Notes under the pieces: model-generated
Seen by the model: only the letters and a program-made list of their open reading frames with translations
Databases searched by the model: none
What the model was told of the DNA's origin: nothing
Translations under genes and position numbers: made by a program
Shown: in pieces, positions 14,108 to 22,595 of the stretch
Layout of the letters: every line of letters starts with the position of its first letter
How positions within the stretch are numbered: position 1 is the stretch's first letter
Assembly: GCA_016297165.1 (NCBI GenBank)
Contig: JAEDHF010000007.1
Coordinates: 1 to 26,620 of the forward strand
Direction: 5' to 3'
Length of the DNA stretch: 26,620 nucleotides
DNA from: Oscillospiraceae bacterium
GTDB taxonomy: Bacteria; Bacillota; Clostridia; Oscillospirales; Ruminococcaceae

Positions 14108-16041
14108 AAAGCCTTGCCGCTTATCTACATAGCGATAAGTTCAAGGAAAGAAACAAGCCCGAAACGGTGAAGCCTGCCGATAATACAGGCTTACAGACGA
14201 AAAAACCGGTTCCGGTGAAAAACAATAAGGAGAGCATCGACGATTTCCTTTTTTCTATTGAAAATAAGAGAAAAAAACAGGCTTCTTCCCCCTCCTCTTC
14301 GCCTTCAAAAGCCAGCGTCCCCACAAGGACTCCAACGGAAAAGGCAGTAAGAGAAAGTTCTGCGCCTGTAAAAGCTTCGGGAAAGCCTTCTGTTAAGACT
14401 AATGAGGGGAAAATTGCCACCGAAGCGGCAGCAGCCGCAGCTGCAAAGCCTGCTGAAAAGACACGGGTCAGAAATACCGAGGAAAAGCCTACGGAGAAAA
14501 AGGAGATTATTTCCCTTGCGGAAAGTCTCGGAACGAAAAAGCCTTCCCCCGAAAAGCCGCAGCCTGCCGCCGAAAAACCTTCTCCCTCCCCCGATAAGAC
14601 TCAGCTTATAACTATGGAAAAAAGAGAGGAGCCTAATATGGCGGCCGTTAAGAAAGAGCTGCCCGAGGAGCCCGATTACGACGATGAGGAGCTAACGGAC
14701 GAATTCGGCGAAGGTGATAATTCCGCTACCCGAATGATGGCTCCCGTAGGAAGAGATACCGCTCCGATAACTGAGAATAACGACTACGACGAGGACGACC
14801 CTACCGCAAGAGCCGAAAGGCGCCGCCTTGTTGAGCTGAGACGAAAATACGAGAAGCAAAAGCAGAGAGTCCGCACCTTCGCCTACCTGCTTTTAAGCGT
14901 TTTTCTCGCTATCGTAATTGTGGGCGCTTCCGCCTACTGCTCAACCTACATTATACGCTGGGCACAGGACCTTACCGGCATAGCTACCACCGAATTCAAG
15001 CTTGACGTTGTTATCCCCGAAAACGCAGATATTGATACTGTCGCCGCTATCTTAAGCGAAAACAATATCATTTCGTCCCCCAGGTTCTTCTCCTTCTTCG
15101 CTAAGCTTACCGATAAGGACGAGGGCTTTATCCCGGGAAGCTATACCCTTAGCTCCAATATGGCGTACAGCACCCTTTTATCCTCTATGCGGACCGAGAA
15201 AAACGAAATACGTACCGTTACCCTTCGTATCGTCGAGGGAATGACCGCTATGGAAATAGGGGAGCTTCTTGAAGAAAACAATGTATGCTTCAAGGAGGAT
15301 TTCGAAAAATATTATAAGAATGTACAGGGTAAATACGACTTCGAACGAAGAGTAAAGGAAAGCCCCTATAAATTCAATCAGCTTGAGGGCTACCTCTTCC
15401 CTGATACCTACGAATTCTATGTAACGAAGGGTATGGCGGAGGGCTGTCACGCTACAAACGATATGACCCTCGAGGAGGCGGAGGAACAGATGAAGCTGGA
15501 TTCCCTCGATAACGCCGAGGACGCAGCAATTAAGATGTTCTCCAACTTCAACGATAAAATTACGCCCCAGATGTATAAGAAAATGGGCGAAATGAATATG
15601 ACCCTTGACGAGATTATTGCTCTCGCCTCGATGGTGCAGAAGGAAGCCGCCAGCGTTGAGGATATGCAAAGCGTAGCAAGCGTTTTCCTCAATCGTATAA
15701 GAAGCTCCGCCGAATTTCCCAATCTCCAGTCGGACGTTACCGTGCTTTACGTTGAAAACAACATAAAGCCCTTTATTAAAGGCTCCGCTTCGGAGAAATC
15801 GAAGATATACGACGCTTATAATACCTACGTTTGTGAAGGCACGCCCCCGGGTGCAGTCTGCAACCCAGGTCTTGACGCTATTGAAGCGGTTCTCGCCAAT
15901 ATCCCCTCGGAATACTACTATTTCTGTGCAAACGAGGAAACGGGCGAGATATTCTACGCCAAGACCCATGCCGAGCATGAAGAAAATCTGAAGCTTGCCG
16001 GACTTACCGCAGGCAGTCAGGAGGGCGATTATATTGAATAA
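14080..16041 (+). CDS. mltG: Endolytic transglycosylase MltG with a long disordered N-terminus
   Basis: A 653-residue protein with a GTG start preceded by a perfect AAGGAGG seven bases upstream. Residues 1 to about 260 are low-complexity, rich in Lys, Pro, Ser, Ala and Glu, with an acidic patch near 197-212. A single membrane helix lies at about 266-287. Outside the membrane are a LysM-like region and the YceG/MltG domain with 'IALASMVQKEAASVEDM'; Glu522 is the predicted catalytic residue. 'SVFLNRI' and 'TPPGAVCNPG' are also diagnostic. The enzyme cuts nascent glycan strands and so ends their growth. The family core is about 340 residues; here nearly half the protein is an added cytoplasmic region. 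Confidence 0.95.
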   Translation: MEEKEYNDIESLAAYLHSDKFKERNKPETVKPADNTGLQTKKPVPVKNNKESIDDFLFSIENKRKKQASSPSSSPSKASVPTRTPTEKAVRESSAPVKASGKPSVKTNEGKIATEAAAAAAAKPAEKTRVRNTEEKPTEKKEIISLAESLGTKKPSPEKPQPAAEKPSPSPDKTQLITMEKREEPNMAAVKKELPEEPDYDDEELTDEFGEGDNSATRMMAPVGRDTAPITENNDYDEDDPTARAERRRLVELRRKYEKQKQRVRTFAYLLLSVFLAIVIVGASAYCSTYIIRWAQDLTGIATTEFKLDVVIPENADIDTVAAILSENNIISSPRFFSFFAKLTDKDEGFIPGSYTLSSNMAYSTLLSSMRTEKNEIRTVTLRIVEGMTAMEIGELLEENNVCFKEDFEKYYKNVQGKYDFERRVKESPYKFNQLEGYLFPDTYEFYVTKGMAEGCHATNDMTLEEAEEQMKLDSLDNAEDAAIKMFSNFNDKITPQMYKKMGEMNMTLDEIIALASMVQKEAASVEDMQSVASVFLNRIRSSAEFPNLQSDVTVLYVENNIKPFIKGSASEKSKIYDAYNTYVCEGTPPGAVCNPGLDAIEAVLANIPSEYYYFCANEETGEIFYAKTHAEHEENLKLAGLTAGSQEGDYIE

Positions 16042-17275
16042 TATCGAGCTTCTCTCTCCCGCAGGAGACTATGAATGTCTTGAAGCTGCGGTAGATTACG
16101 GCTGTGACGCCGTTTATCTCGGCGGGCAGTCCTTCGGAATGAGAGCCAATCCAAAGAATTTCAGCGCCGAGGAGCTCAGAAAAGCGGTAGAATATGCCCA
16201 TAAGGGCGGCGCAAGGGTTTATCTTACCTGTAATACCGTTCCAACCAACGATGAGGCGGAAGCCTTTCCCCGTTTTATAGCTGAAGCTAAGGAAGCAGGT
16301 ATTGACGCTGTAATTGCCGCTGATATCGGGGTTATGGCTATGACGAAAAAGTACGCTCCCGACGTTGATATCCACATGTCAACTCAGGTTGGCATAATGA
16401 ATTATGCCGCCGCTAACGAGCTTTATCGTCTCGGCGCAAAGCGAATCGTACTGGCAAGAGAGGTTCCTCTTACCGAGATTAAGCGTATAAGGCAGAATAT
16501 CCCCGAGGATATGGAAATAGAAGCCTTCGTTCATGGGGCTATGTGCGTTTCCTTTTCGGGCAGGTGTCTCCTTTCGAAATATCTTGTTGACCGTGACGCT
16601 AATCGTGGCGCCTGTGCACAGCCCTGCCGCTGGAAATACTACATCACAGAGGAAAAGCGTATCGGACAGGATTTTGAAATTACCGAGGATAATCGGGGAA
16701 CATATATCCTTAACGCAAAGGATTTATGTATGATTGAGCATATTGAGGACCTTATTGAGGCAGGAGTAACAAGCCTTAAAATAGAGGGCAGAGCCAAGTC
16801 CTCATATTATGTGGCTACGGTAACAAATGCCTACAGAAAGGCGATAGACTGCGCCCTTAAAAAGGAACAGCCCCCGAAATGGGTTATCGACGAGGTTTAT
16901 AAAGTTAGCCACAGGAAATACTGCACAGGCTTTTTCTACAACCACGACGACGCCGACCAGTTCTACGAGGACAGCGGCTATTTCAGAGAATACGACTTCG
17001 TGGGCGTAATAAACGGCTACGAGGACGGAAGGCTCGATATAACACAGCGTAATTATTTCACCCTTGACGACGAGCTTGAAATACTGCCGCCGAAGGGAGA
17101 GCCCGTAAGCTTTAAGCCTTCGAAAATGTATAACCTTAAGGGTGAAAGCGTAAGAATAGCCAACCACGCTACCGAGCAGCTCTTTATCCCCTACACGGAA
17201 GCCTTTCCGAAGAATTCCATAATCAGAAAGCCCTCTCCCGACAGGGAGAAAAGAGGCGGAAAGGAAGTCCGCTGA
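16034..17275 (+). CDS. U32 family peptidase-like protein (YrrO/TrhP/RlhA group)
   Basis: A 413-residue protein with TIM-barrel-like 'ELLSPAGDYECLEAAVDYG' at the start and the U32 signature 'EAFVHGAMCVSFSGRC' with the cysteine pair continued in 'RGACAQPCRWKY'. U32 proteins in this group take part in tRNA or rRNA hydroxylation and carry iron-sulfur clusters; others are called collagenase-like peptidases. I chose TTG at 16034 because AGGAGGG lies eight bases upstream and the family begins right there; the upstream ATG at 15995 would add 13 residues that do not fit the family. It overlaps mltG by eight bases. Confidence 0.9.
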   Translation: MNNIELLSPAGDYECLEAAVDYGCDAVYLGGQSFGMRANPKNFSAEELRKAVEYAHKGGARVYLTCNTVPTNDEAEAFPRFIAEAKEAGIDAVIAADIGVMAMTKKYAPDVDIHMSTQVGIMNYAAANELYRLGAKRIVLAREVPLTEIKRIRQNIPEDMEIEAFVHGAMCVSFSGRCLLSKYLVDRDANRGACAQPCRWKYYITEEKRIGQDFEITEDNRGTYILNAKDLCMIEHIEDLIEAGVTSLKIEGRAKSSYYVATVTNAYRKAIDCALKKEQPPKWVIDEVYKVSHRKYCTGFFYNHDDADQFYEDSGYFREYDFVGVINGYEDGRLDITQRNYFTLDDELEILPPKGEPVSFKPSKMYNLKGESVRIANHATEQLFIPYTEAFPKNSIIRKPSPDREKRGGKEVR

Positions 17276-17276
17276 T

Positions 17277-18137
17277 ATGGAGCTTACCAATATCGGAACA
17301 ATAAAAGACCTTTTCGCCCGTCATGGCTTCGCTTTTACAAAGTCGTTGGGGCAGAATTTTCTTATAAACCCCTCGGTCTGCCCTAAGATAGCGGAAATGG
17401 GCGGCTGTAAAAAAGGGGCGGCGGCTATCGAAATCGGAACGGGAGTTGGCGTACTTACTACCGAGCTGGCGAAGCGCTGTGACAGGGTTGTGGCTATTGA
17501 GATAGATACGGGCTTAAAGCCAATTCTTGAAGAAACCTTAGCGGATTTCGACAATGTGGAGGTAATCTTCGAGGACGTACTTAAGGCGGACCTTAAAGCC
17601 ATTATTGCGGAAAAGCTGGGGGGCTTTGAGGAAATATACGTCTGCGCCAACCTGCCCTATTACATCACCTCTCCCGTAATTATGAAGCTTCTCGAAGAAA
17701 GACTCCCTATAAGCGCCCTTACGGTAATGGTACAAAAGGAAGCGGCAGACAGGCTCTGCGCCAAAGTAGGCGAAAGAGACTGCGGCGCCGTTACCGTAGC
17801 GGTAAACTACTACAGCACCCCGAAGCTTCTGTTCAAGGTGGGCAGAGGCAGCTTTATGCCCTCCCCAAACGTTGACAGCGCTGTTATACGCCTTGACGTA
17901 AGCAGGGATAAAAGGTACAGCGTCTCCGACGAGAAGCTTTTCTTTAAAATAGTAAGAGCCGCCTTCGCACAGCGAAGAAAGCAGCTCCTTAACCCCTTAA
18001 GCTCCGCCCTCGGTATGGGAAAAGCAGAGCTGTCGGATATACTGGTTTCCTGCGGTATAAAGACGACTGCACGTCCCGAGGAGCTTAAAATGCAGGATTT
18101 TGTAAATCTTTGCGAGGCAATATATAACAAAAAATAA
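17277..18137 (+). CDS. rsmA: 16S rRNA (A1518/A1519-N6)-dimethyltransferase RsmA
   Basis: A 286-residue KsgA-type methyltransferase. 'KSLGQNFLINP' (22-32) is the family N-terminal signature, 'AIEIGTGVGVLT' (50-61) is SAM motif I, and 'NLPYYITSP' (125-133) is the catalytic motif IV. The C-terminal 'AAFAQRRKQLLNPL' is also typical. It dimethylates two adjacent adenines at the 3' end of 16S rRNA. The start follows the U32 stop by one base, with AAGGAAG nearby. No clear terminator separates it from spoIIE. Confidence 0.97.
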   Translation: MELTNIGTIKDLFARHGFAFTKSLGQNFLINPSVCPKIAEMGGCKKGAAAIEIGTGVGVLTTELAKRCDRVVAIEIDTGLKPILEETLADFDNVEVIFEDVLKADLKAIIAEKLGGFEEIYVCANLPYYITSPVIMKLLEERLPISALTVMVQKEAADRLCAKVGERDCGAVTVAVNYYSTPKLLFKVGRGSFMPSPNVDSAVIRLDVSRDKRYSVSDEKLFFKIVRAAFAQRRKQLLNPLSSALGMGKAELSDILVSCGIKTTARPEELKMQDFVNLCEAIYNKK

Positions 18138-18150
18138 TTCTATCCTTTCC

Positions 18151-18184
18151 TTTGACAATTTTTTCGTTCTTTTTGTGTTAAGCT
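18151..18184 (+). promoter_or_regulatory. Probable Spo0A-type promoter of spoIIE
   Basis: TTGACA at 18152-18157 lies within TTTGACAAT (18151-18159), which matches eight of nine positions of the reverse Spo0A box TTYGACAAA. A weak -10 candidate, TAAGCT (18179-18184), sits 21 bases downstream, the long spacing known for the Spo0A-activated spoIIE promoter of B. subtilis. The -10 match is only three of six, so its placement is uncertain. Confidence 0.45.
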
Positions 18185-18214
18185 ATAGAAAAATTAACCG
18201 AAAGGACGTTAAAA

Positions 18215-20482
18215 ATGGAAAAAAGCATTTCAGAGCTTTCCGATGTCAGAGGAAGGGATATTGGCTTTTTAAGGGGTCTTATTATAGGTATTATTTCCCT
18301 TATCCTATCCTGTGCGTCATTATTCGGAAAGGCGGCTCCCCTTACCGTTCCCCTTATGTGCGGAATAAGCGGCTTCGAATGTCTCTTCGCCTTTACCGGC
18401 GGAGCGGCGGGACTTATAATAACGGTAGGTTTCGAGGCGTCTATCCCCTGTATAATCGCCATGATAACCGTAACCGCTCTTAAATTCCTTCTCGGCGACG
18501 AATACGGCTCGGTAAAAACAATACTCCTTACCGCCGTTTCGGGAACCTCGGTTCTTGCTTCGGGGATTATTACTGCGAAAAGCGGATACGATATACTTAT
18601 TTCTATAGTATTCGGAGGAATTTCAGCGGTGTGCACCTACTGTACCCTTCGGGTAGTAAAGGGTATGGAGCGGCTTCGGGAGGAAAGCGAAAAGGACGGC
18701 TTTATACTCTCTCTTTCCCTTCTCTTTATGGTAACGGCGGCGAGCCTTACGGCTATTAACCTCTGGATTTTTAATGCAGGAGTCTTTTTAGCCGCCCTCG
18801 CCGTACTGTATGTATCGGATTCGGGAATTAGCGGAAAAACGGCGGTCTGCGCCATACTTTCCTCGGCGGCGATAACTGTAGGCAATCCCGCTTTCGCTAT
18901 GCCTTCTCTTATTATCTCCCTCTCCGCCCCGATAATTATTTTCTTTCAGCGCTGCGGCAAAATAACGAGAGCCTGCGCCTTTATCCTTACCGTAGGAGCA
19001 GGTATGCTTATTACGGGAATAACGGAGGAAAGCGCCGTTTCCGCTGCAACTGCCGCTGCTGCCGCAATTATATACATAGCCTTACCCGAGCAATACCTGC
19101 CTCTTTATAATTACAGGCTTAAATCCGATATCTCAAAGGCTCCCCGACCCTTCGCCGCCTTCGGACGGAGACTTGACAATATGGGGGCGGCGGTAGAGGA
19201 TATGAAATCAGCCATTATAAAAACAGCCGAAGCCCTCGACAGCGAGAATAAAAAGGATATATCCTGGGTTTATACAAGCGCCTGCGACGATGTATGCGGC
19301 GGCTGTAAGAATAATATGTACTGCTGGGGTAAAAAGTATAATGATACCGCAGATGTTATGAATAAGGCGGTAGGACGGCTTAAAAGCGGAAGCTTTATGG
19401 ACGAAAACGCCCTGTCCGCCCTTATGACTGAGCCCTGTGACAATATGGACAAGCTTGCGGCAGCGCTTAACAGGCGGTATATGATGTACTGCACAGCGGA
19501 AAACTCCACCCGTAAGGTTAAGGAGATGAGAAATATCCTGACGAGCCAGCTTTCCGCCACGGAAATGATGCTGAAAAAAATGGGAGAGGAGCTTTCCGAA
19601 AACGAAATCGTGGATTTAAAGCTTTCGGAAAAGGCTGAGGCTGTTCTTTCCGATATGGGTATTGAAAATGCTGCGGCTACCGCTGTTACCATAAACGGCA
19701 GGCTTACCATAGACGCCTACGGTAAAACCGAGGAGGAAATCGACAGGGAAAAGCTTGCGGATCTGCTTTCCTTTAACCTTCGTAAGGAATTCGACCTGCC
19801 CCAGGTAAGCGAAAACGGCGGCAGTCTTCATATCACCATTTCCGAACGGGCTATGTATAATGCGCAGATTAAGGCGTTTCAGAAAAGCAAGTCGGGCAAC
19901 AGGCAGAACGGCGATATATGGGACTGCTTCAACGACGGAAACGGAAACGTCTATATGATAATCTCCGACGGTATGGGAAGCGGAAGCCGTGCCAGAATCG
20001 ACAGCGCCTTTGCCTGCAATATGCTTTCACGCTTTCTTAAGGCAGGGGTAGATATGGAAGCCTCAATCGAAATGCTCAACTCCTCCCTTATGGTAAAATC
20101 CGGGGACGAAAGCTTCGCTACTCTTGATGTTTGCAGGATAAATCTCACCACAGGCGAGGTGCTTCTCTATAAGGCAGGCGGTTCCTCAACCTTTATACGC
20201 TGCGGCGGAAGCTTCGCCGAGGTTAAGGGTGTGGGGCTTCCTCTCGGAGTTAATTATCATGCCGATTACGGCGGAAAAATCTTTACCGTAGGGGCAGGCG
20301 ATGTGGTTATTATGACAAGCGACGGCGCTGAAATAGATAAGGACTGGCTTGAACAGCTTATGCTTCGGGATAAGAATCCCGACCTCGGAAAAATTATCGA
20401 AACCGTAGGAGAGGCTCTCCGCCTAAACGGAAGGGACGAAACCGACGATATTACCGTCCTCGGCGTAAAAATCACAAAATGA
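18215..20482 (+). CDS. spoIIE: Stage II sporulation protein E, PP2C-type phosphatase
   Basis: A 755-residue membrane phosphatase, slightly shorter than the 827 residues of B. subtilis SpoIIE. Residues from about 20 to 305 form a multi-span membrane domain of roughly ten helices. A central oligomerisation region contains 'CDDVCGGCKNNMYCWGK'. The C-terminal PP2C domain has the metal motifs 'SDGMGSGS' (Asp585), 'TSDGAEID' (Asp703) and 'DETDDITVL' (Asp744-Asp745). SpoIIE dephosphorylates the anti-anti-sigma factor SpoIIAA to activate SigF in the forespore and also acts at the polar septum. ATG at 18215 follows an AAAGGAC site. A terminator follows. Confidence 0.96.
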   Translation: MEKSISELSDVRGRDIGFLRGLIIGIISLILSCASLFGKAAPLTVPLMCGISGFECLFAFTGGAAGLIITVGFEASIPCIIAMITVTALKFLLGDEYGSVKTILLTAVSGTSVLASGIITAKSGYDILISIVFGGISAVCTYCTLRVVKGMERLREESEKDGFILSLSLLFMVTAASLTAINLWIFNAGVFLAALAVLYVSDSGISGKTAVCAILSSAAITVGNPAFAMPSLIISLSAPIIIFFQRCGKITRACAFILTVGAGMLITGITEESAVSAATAAAAAIIYIALPEQYLPLYNYRLKSDISKAPRPFAAFGRRLDNMGAAVEDMKSAIIKTAEALDSENKKDISWVYTSACDDVCGGCKNNMYCWGKKYNDTADVMNKAVGRLKSGSFMDENALSALMTEPCDNMDKLAAALNRRYMMYCTAENSTRKVKEMRNILTSQLSATEMMLKKMGEELSENEIVDLKLSEKAEAVLSDMGIENAAATAVTINGRLTIDAYGKTEEEIDREKLADLLSFNLRKEFDLPQVSENGGSLHITISERAMYNAQIKAFQKSKSGNRQNGDIWDCFNDGNGNVYMIISDGMGSGSRARIDSAFACNMLSRFLKAGVDMEASIEMLNSSLMVKSGDESFATLDVCRINLTTGEVLLYKAGGSSTFIRCGGSFAEVKGVGLPLGVNYHADYGGKIFTVGAGDVVIMTSDGAEIDKDWLEQLMLRDKNPDLGKIIETVGEALRLNGRDETDDITVLGVKITK

Positions 20483-20498
20483 GGAAAATCAAAAAATA

Positions 20499-20532
20499 CG
20501 CCTGTCGCAAGAAAAACGACAGGCGCTTTTTT
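20499..20532 (+). terminator. Terminator after spoIIE
   Basis: CGCCTGTCG (20499-20507) pairs with CGACAGGCG (20517-20525) around a nine-base loop, followed by CTTTTTT. An A-run just upstream gives it a U-tract on the other strand as well. Confidence 0.93.
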
Positions 20533-20621
20533 CGTTAAACCTCCTGAAATCCGACCAATGGTCGATATTTTCCGTATTTTTCGCCGTTTTATACAATTTG
20601 TAACGATTTTGCAGTTTTCTA

Positions 20622-20650
20622 TTGCAATTTTCAACAAAATGTGGTATAAT
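20622..20650 (+). promoter_or_regulatory. SigA promoter of the GSF-repeat/GT unit
   Basis: TTGCAA (20622-20627), a 17-base spacer, and TGG-TATAAT (-10 at 20645-20650, extended -10). The predicted start near 20657 leaves an 80-base leader. The rest of 20483-20737 is AT-rich and holds only this promoter and the spoIIE terminator. Confidence 0.78.
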
Positions 20651-20737
20651 ATGATAGGTTGTTTAGATAATTTATACTATTTTCTTTTATGAAAACAGCT
20701 TATGCAGAATACTATATAGCTGAAAGAGGGCGAAATC

Positions 20738-21415
20738 TTGAGCAAAAATGACAATTTTCTGTTCCTTAACAATAAAATAGTATCCGATATAAGAGAGCTT
20801 CGTGAGAATTTTGATACTGCCGTTCTTGTGGGTTATTACCTTGGGGGCGGTCTTATGAAATGGCTGAAAAGCGTGGGCGAAGAAGGGATACTCAATAGGG
20901 TAAACGAGATTAACCCTAACTACGATATTTCGGAACAGCTTGAATTCGCCTTCGGTGTTCGCCCCGATAAAAAGGCTCCTAAAATAATGGGAGTCCTTAA
21001 GCCCTCCCCTGTTTCAGAACGCAAGGAACCGCCGAAAAAGCCCTTTGTCCCGAATTTCAGAGATTCTAACGGCTCCTTCAGCTCCTCCTTTTTAGCTTCA
21101 TCATTTTTGACCGGCAGCTTTACAAGCTCCTTCACCGCTTTATCAAATACCTCTTATAAAGGCATTTTCACCGGCTCCTTCAGCACTTCCTTTAATACGT
21201 CCTTTTTTCTTTCGGGAAGCTTCGGCGGCTTAAGCGGTAGCTTTTTAAGCGGAAGCTTTAACGGCTCCTTTCCCGGCGGATACCTTAATTCCGAGGGAAG
21301 CTTCGTAATAAAGCTTGGAAACGCTGAAGTTACCGAAACCGAGTACAAGAAAACTATGATAATTCTGTCGTCCTGCCCTCTTAACCAATACGGCTACGGC
21401 ATTAACCTTATTTGA
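20738..21415 (+). CDS. GSF-repeat protein, unknown function
   Basis: A 225-residue protein with a TTG start (GAGGG about eight bases upstream). Residues 13-75 form a predicted helical module ('DIRELRENFDTAVLVGYYLGG', 'LMKWLKSVG', 'QLEFAFGV') that I recall from the N-termini of varied proteins in anaerobes; I cannot confirm this. A Pro/Lys linker (77-107) leads to residues 109-189, built of 4-5 residue units ending in Phe: eight GSF, three SSF, two TSF, plus NTSY, KGIF and PGGY. The C-terminal 36 residues are mixed. There is no signal peptide or membrane helix, so it is likely cytoplasmic. The next gene's start overlaps or abuts its stop. Confidence 0.75.
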   Translation: MSKNDNFLFLNNKIVSDIRELRENFDTAVLVGYYLGGGLMKWLKSVGEEGILNRVNEINPNYDISEQLEFAFGVRPDKKAPKIMGVLKPSPVSERKEPPKKPFVPNFRDSNGSFSSSFLASSFLTGSFTSSFTALSNTSYKGIFTGSFSTSFNTSFFLSGSFGGLSGSFLSGSFNGSFPGGYLNSEGSFVIKLGNAEVTETEYKKTMIILSSCPLNQYGYGINLI

Positions 21416-21417
21416 TT

Positions 21418-22248
21418 ATGAAAGCTATTCACGTTAATTCTACTGCACCTTTTTTCTATAAATCTCCCGAAAAAGCCTATTCTATAGAGAATTTTACCCT
21501 TTATAATACGGTTATCTCCGCCCTACAGTGGCGAAAGGTAAACGGCGAAATCTATATGGTAACCGATAGTATCGGAGCGGATTATTACAGAAAAATCGGA
21601 CTTGAAAAGGTCTGGGACGGGATATACGAGCTTATCCCCGATAATATCGAGGGTATAAATCCCGAAATGTTCTGGGCGGCAGGAAAGCTTATCGCCCTTC
21701 GTGATTTCCCCGAAAAAGCGGCGCTTATCGACGAGGATTTTATCGTCTGGAATAAGCTTAGTCTCCCCGAAAATATGGTAACGGTAGCTCACAGGGAGTA
21801 TATTTCTCCAGATATTTATCCCGACCCCGATTTGTTTAACGTCCCGAATTTTCCTATACTGGAGCGGCTGGATAAGTCCGTTCTGCCCTGTAATACCGCT
21901 TTTCTTTATATTCCCGACGACGCCTTTAAGGAGCTTTATACCAATCTCTCAATAAGCTTTATGAAATCGGCGGAATGCTGTGAGGACAGGCTTTGCAGAA
22001 TGGTTTTCGCCGAACAGCGCCTGCTGGGTATGCTCTGTGCCTATTCGGGTATCGAGGTAAACGCCTTACTGGATAAGGATAGGCTTTTTGTGGCGCAGGA
22101 TAATTTTACCCACCTCTGGGGCGCAAAACAGGCTATGCGTGACAACGGCGAATATAAGGAAGAATTCCTGAACCGATGCCGAAAGCGTATCGAAACCGAT
22201 TTCCCCGAATACCGCTATGTTATTGAGGCTATAGATAGAAATGCATAA
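21418..22248 (+). CDS. DUF6734-like, GT-A-type glycosyltransferase-like protein
   Basis: A 276-residue soluble protein. Its order of motifs resembles DUF6734 and GT-A glycosyltransferases: 'MKAIHVNSTAPFF' at the start, 'EIYMVTDSIGADYYRKIG' (Thr49-Asp50), 'MFWAAGKLIALRDFPE', and 'AALIDEDFIVWNKL' with a DxD at Asp105-Asp107 that would hold the metal-nucleotide. Later parts 'LPCNTAFLYIPDDAFKELY' and 'EQRLLGMLCAYSGI' also fit that family. The donor and acceptor are unknown. The start is ATG at 21418, two bases after the previous stop, or TTG at 21412; there is no clear Shine-Dalgarno, so translation is probably coupled to the repeat protein. Confidence 0.7.
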   Translation: MKAIHVNSTAPFFYKSPEKAYSIENFTLYNTVISALQWRKVNGEIYMVTDSIGADYYRKIGLEKVWDGIYELIPDNIEGINPEMFWAAGKLIALRDFPEKAALIDEDFIVWNKLSLPENMVTVAHREYISPDIYPDPDLFNVPNFPILERLDKSVLPCNTAFLYIPDDAFKELYTNLSISFMKSAECCEDRLCRMVFAEQRLLGMLCAYSGIEVNALLDKDRLFVAQDNFTHLWGAKQAMRDNGEYKEEFLNRCRKRIETDFPEYRYVIEAIDRNA

Positions 22249-22270
22249 GGTCGCCTATGACCATAAAAAA

Positions 22271-22307
22271 GCCGTACTGCTTTTTAAGCGGTACGGCGTT
22301 TCTGTTT
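22271..22307. terminator. Bidirectional terminator between convergent genes
   Basis: GCCGTAC-T-GCTT (22271-22282) pairs with AAGC-G-GTACGGC (22286-22297) around a three-base loop. On the plus strand it is followed by GTTTCTGTTT; on the minus strand by TTTTTTATGG. It can end both the glycosyltransferase-like gene and ireB. Confidence 0.93.
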
Positions 22308-22313
22308 CGTAGC

Positions 22314-22559
22314 TTATGCGTCAAGATAATTCTTCACAAGAGTCTGTAAAAGCTCGTCACGGTCAAGTCTTCTGATTAGGCTCCTGGCGTTGTTGTAGGT
22401 GGTTATGTAGGTTGGATCCTCAGAAAGAATATAGCCGACAAGCTGATTGATAGGGTTATAACCCTTTTCGTTAAGCGCCTGATATACCGTTGTGAGGATT
22501 TCCTTCATTTCGTTATCTCTCTCGTCCTTGACGGAAAACGTCATAGTTTTATCATGCAT
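22314..22559 (-). CDS. ireB: IreB family regulatory phosphoprotein
   Basis: An 81-residue protein of the UPF0297/IreB family. 'LTTVYQALNEKGYNPINQLV' and 'GYILSEDPTYITTYNNAR' followed by 'LIRRLDRDELLQTLVKNYL' are nearly invariant in the family. In Enterococcus faecalis IreB is phosphorylated by the PASTA kinase IreK on threonines near the N-terminus and controls cephalosporin resistance; Thr residues are present in 'DKTMTFS'. ATG at 22559 is chosen: AAGGA lies ten bases upstream, whereas the TTG at 22568 abuts it. It is not next to ruvX or alaS here within the window. Confidence 0.95.
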   Translation of the reverse strand: MHDKTMTFSVKDERDNEMKEILTTVYQALNEKGYNPINQLVGYILSEDPTYITTYNNARSLIRRLDRDELLQTLVKNYLDA

Positions 22560-22595
22560 ATCGTACAAATCCTTCCATAATGAACTTTACAATCT

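Noticed and set aside
15178..15978. 266-codon minus-strand frame
   Set aside because: Antisense to the MltG catalytic domain, with no start signal.
21061..21306. CRISPR array or DNA tandem repeat in the GSF region
   Set aside because: Units are 12-15 bases with varied codons and no constant spacer; the repetition exists at the protein level.
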